Source of the DNA: Centroberyx gerrardi
Lineage: Eukaryota > Chordata > Actinopteri > Beryciformes > Berycidae
Length of the DNA stretch: 64,000 nt
NCBI RefSeq assembly: GCF_048128805.1
Contig: NC_136005.1
Coordinates: 11,160,975 to 11,224,974, forward strand
Direction: 5' to 3'
Shown here one piece after another: positions 62,557 through 64,000 of the stretch (positions are counted from its first letter, which is position 1; each line of letters starts with the position of its first letter). The position numbers were made by a program, and so were the translations under genes. The notes beneath the pieces were generated by a model. That model ran no database searches. It was not told where the DNA came from and saw only the letters and a program-made list of their open reading frames with translations.

Positions 62557-64000
62557 AGAGAAAAGAGAAAACAATGGGGGAAAAGAGGCATTAGAATAAA
62601 GCAAACACAGATAAAATGTCAGTCTTGACAACACAGTAACAATGACAATAATTAGATAACTGATAAGTAAATTGCAATCAATCATCAATCCAATCAATGA
62701 AACGAGTAATGTAAAATCAGCAAATACTCGCTCTCTCTACTGTCCACACACCACAACGTGTGTGTGAGCCTGGCAGTGCCACAGGATACCTAGATTAAAT
62801 CCTTCTGACTGACTGGTCAGCTGGTGGGTGATTACACTGAAGTAGATGGGAGAGGACACACTGGATAATCCTCAGACAGAGCTGCACTCAATTACAACTT
62901 CACTAACAAGGAGGGAAAGAAAGGAAGAGAGGGTGTGTGTGTGCATGAGTGTGTGCATGAATGTGTGAGTGTGTGTATGCTTAAATGTGTGCAAGTGCTC
63001 ATTCCGGGCCAAGTCTCCAGCCTGCAACCCAGAAGATAAGCAGCAGTGATAATGCCAGCAACAGAGGACTGATCCTGGAAGCAAATCAACGCTAAACAGG
63101 CTTGGCACTCAAACTCTCCTTCCCATATCTCATTTTTTCCCTGCTGCACCAACACAGCTCGAGAGTGAAAACCGTGATTTAACCAGTGGCCACTACAACA
63201 CTCCTCTCCACAAAGTTTACAATATTTTGAGTGGTCAAGCTGACAGATGCAAAGGACGGTTTCTCCATCTGCACAGCCAATCACTCAGTAGCTCTGCTCT
63301 GATTAATCCTTGCTCTTTAATGATATGAGCTGCAGAGAGCTGGGGCCAAGGGATGAGAACTGGGACTGTGGTTTTGGGAGCTGGAGAGGGCTGACTGGTA
63401 GCAGATGCTGAGGCTAGAGGCTGCGACTGGGGGTTGGGGTACAGAGGCATGCAGTCACCAGGGCAAAATTCAGGTTGGATTAAGCTTTGCATTGAAAAAA
63501 AAAATCAGCACTTGGGGATATGAAACCTTTTCTAGCCTCCAGCAATTAATTTGTTCACTTTCTTATAACAAAATGTTGTTACTACGCAGATAGTTGCTAG
63601 CACGTTGTGATTTTATTTATCCCCAACATCTGTAAAGAGGGGGGAAATTGTGTTTGCTGTGTGGCAACATTAGTTTACGTAACATTCTATCATGAAGCAC
63701 TGGGAATTATTGGGGGTTTTACTGATTTTCAGTGGCATAGCGCTTCTTAGATAGATGACTCTGGGACTGAGGCCAGTGGCAACAGCCAGGGTCCAAGAGA
63801 GAGGGATGTAGGGGGCTGAAGGAAGGCAGGGCTGGGTGACTGCAGAGGCTAATGGCAGAGGCTTGGGCTGCGGGATGCACAGGCTTGGCAGTCAGTGGTA
63901 GTAGGGGCTTGAGTTGAGGCTGAAGGCACGGAGAGACATAAATTATTAAACAAGCAACCATTACAGAGTACACACAGTTACATGCAGTCTTCAGAAATAA

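Larger units (their letters stand above)
55687..63999 (-). other. abl2 first intron, running past the right edge
   Basis: Over 8 kb without a certain exon. Contains CA/TG tracts, an AT-rich MITE (58424-58756), a SINE (62339-62556), and LINE-tail-like stretches near 59925-59985. Pro/Ala-rich minus frames at 63235-63492 and 63719-63973 are not recognised and lack convincing phase-1 donors. Confidence 0.6.

Noticed and set aside
62892..63284. Cys-rich minus frame (MIGCADGETVLCICQLDHSK...)
   Set aside because: It looks zinc-finger-like at first, but runs into a CA-repeat-coded HTHTH tail and has no splice or family support.

Overview
The window is nuclear DNA of a vertebrate, most likely a ray-finned (teleost) fish. 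The evidence is interrupted genes with GT/AG introns, vertebrate-type proteins (ORP9, ABL2), tRNA-headed SINEs, a LINE 3' end, hAT-like MITEs and long CA and AT microsatellites. All four gene units I can support lie head-to-tail on the minus strand, so transcription runs from high to low coordinates.

Layout from left to right. (1) 1-790: the 5' part of a small unrecognised gene (two coding exons, hydrophobic N-terminus), with a promoter-like stretch to about 1100. (2) 1430-6718: a gas5-type snoRNA host gene. It has a TATA box, a 5'TOP start, about 15 very short exons and 14 recognisable box C/D snoRNAs inside introns (SNORD74, 75 x2, 76, 79, 80 x5, 44, 47 x2 and one I cannot assign). A 464-bp tandem duplication multiplied two exon/intron/SNORD80 units. 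(3) about 7.9-41 kb: osbpl9 (ORP9), with 23 coding exons (9686-40910) whose reading phases all join to a 738-residue protein with PH domain, FFAT-like motif and the EQVSHHPP sterol-binding domain. A possible internal alternative first exon lies at 35041-35098. (4) about 41.3 kb to past the right edge: abl2 (Arg tyrosine kinase). Common exons 2-11 are at 45179-55686, the 3' UTR lies to the left, and first-intron sequence with two candidate alternative first exons fills the rest.

The gas5 unit would supply guide RNAs for 2'-O-methylation of rRNA from its introns. ORP9 is a lipid-transfer protein of ER-Golgi contact sites. ABL2 is a cytoplasmic tyrosine kinase that binds F-actin. No functional link between them is implied beyond shared strand and proximity.

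Introns hold mostly degraded repeats: SINEs, a LINE C-terminal fragment, foldback/MITE elements and microsatellites. I saw no tRNA genes, rRNA genes, CRISPR arrays or intact autonomous transposons. Exon borders come from reading splice sites and checking phase by eye. Family assignments come from remembered protein and snoRNA sequences, with no database search.
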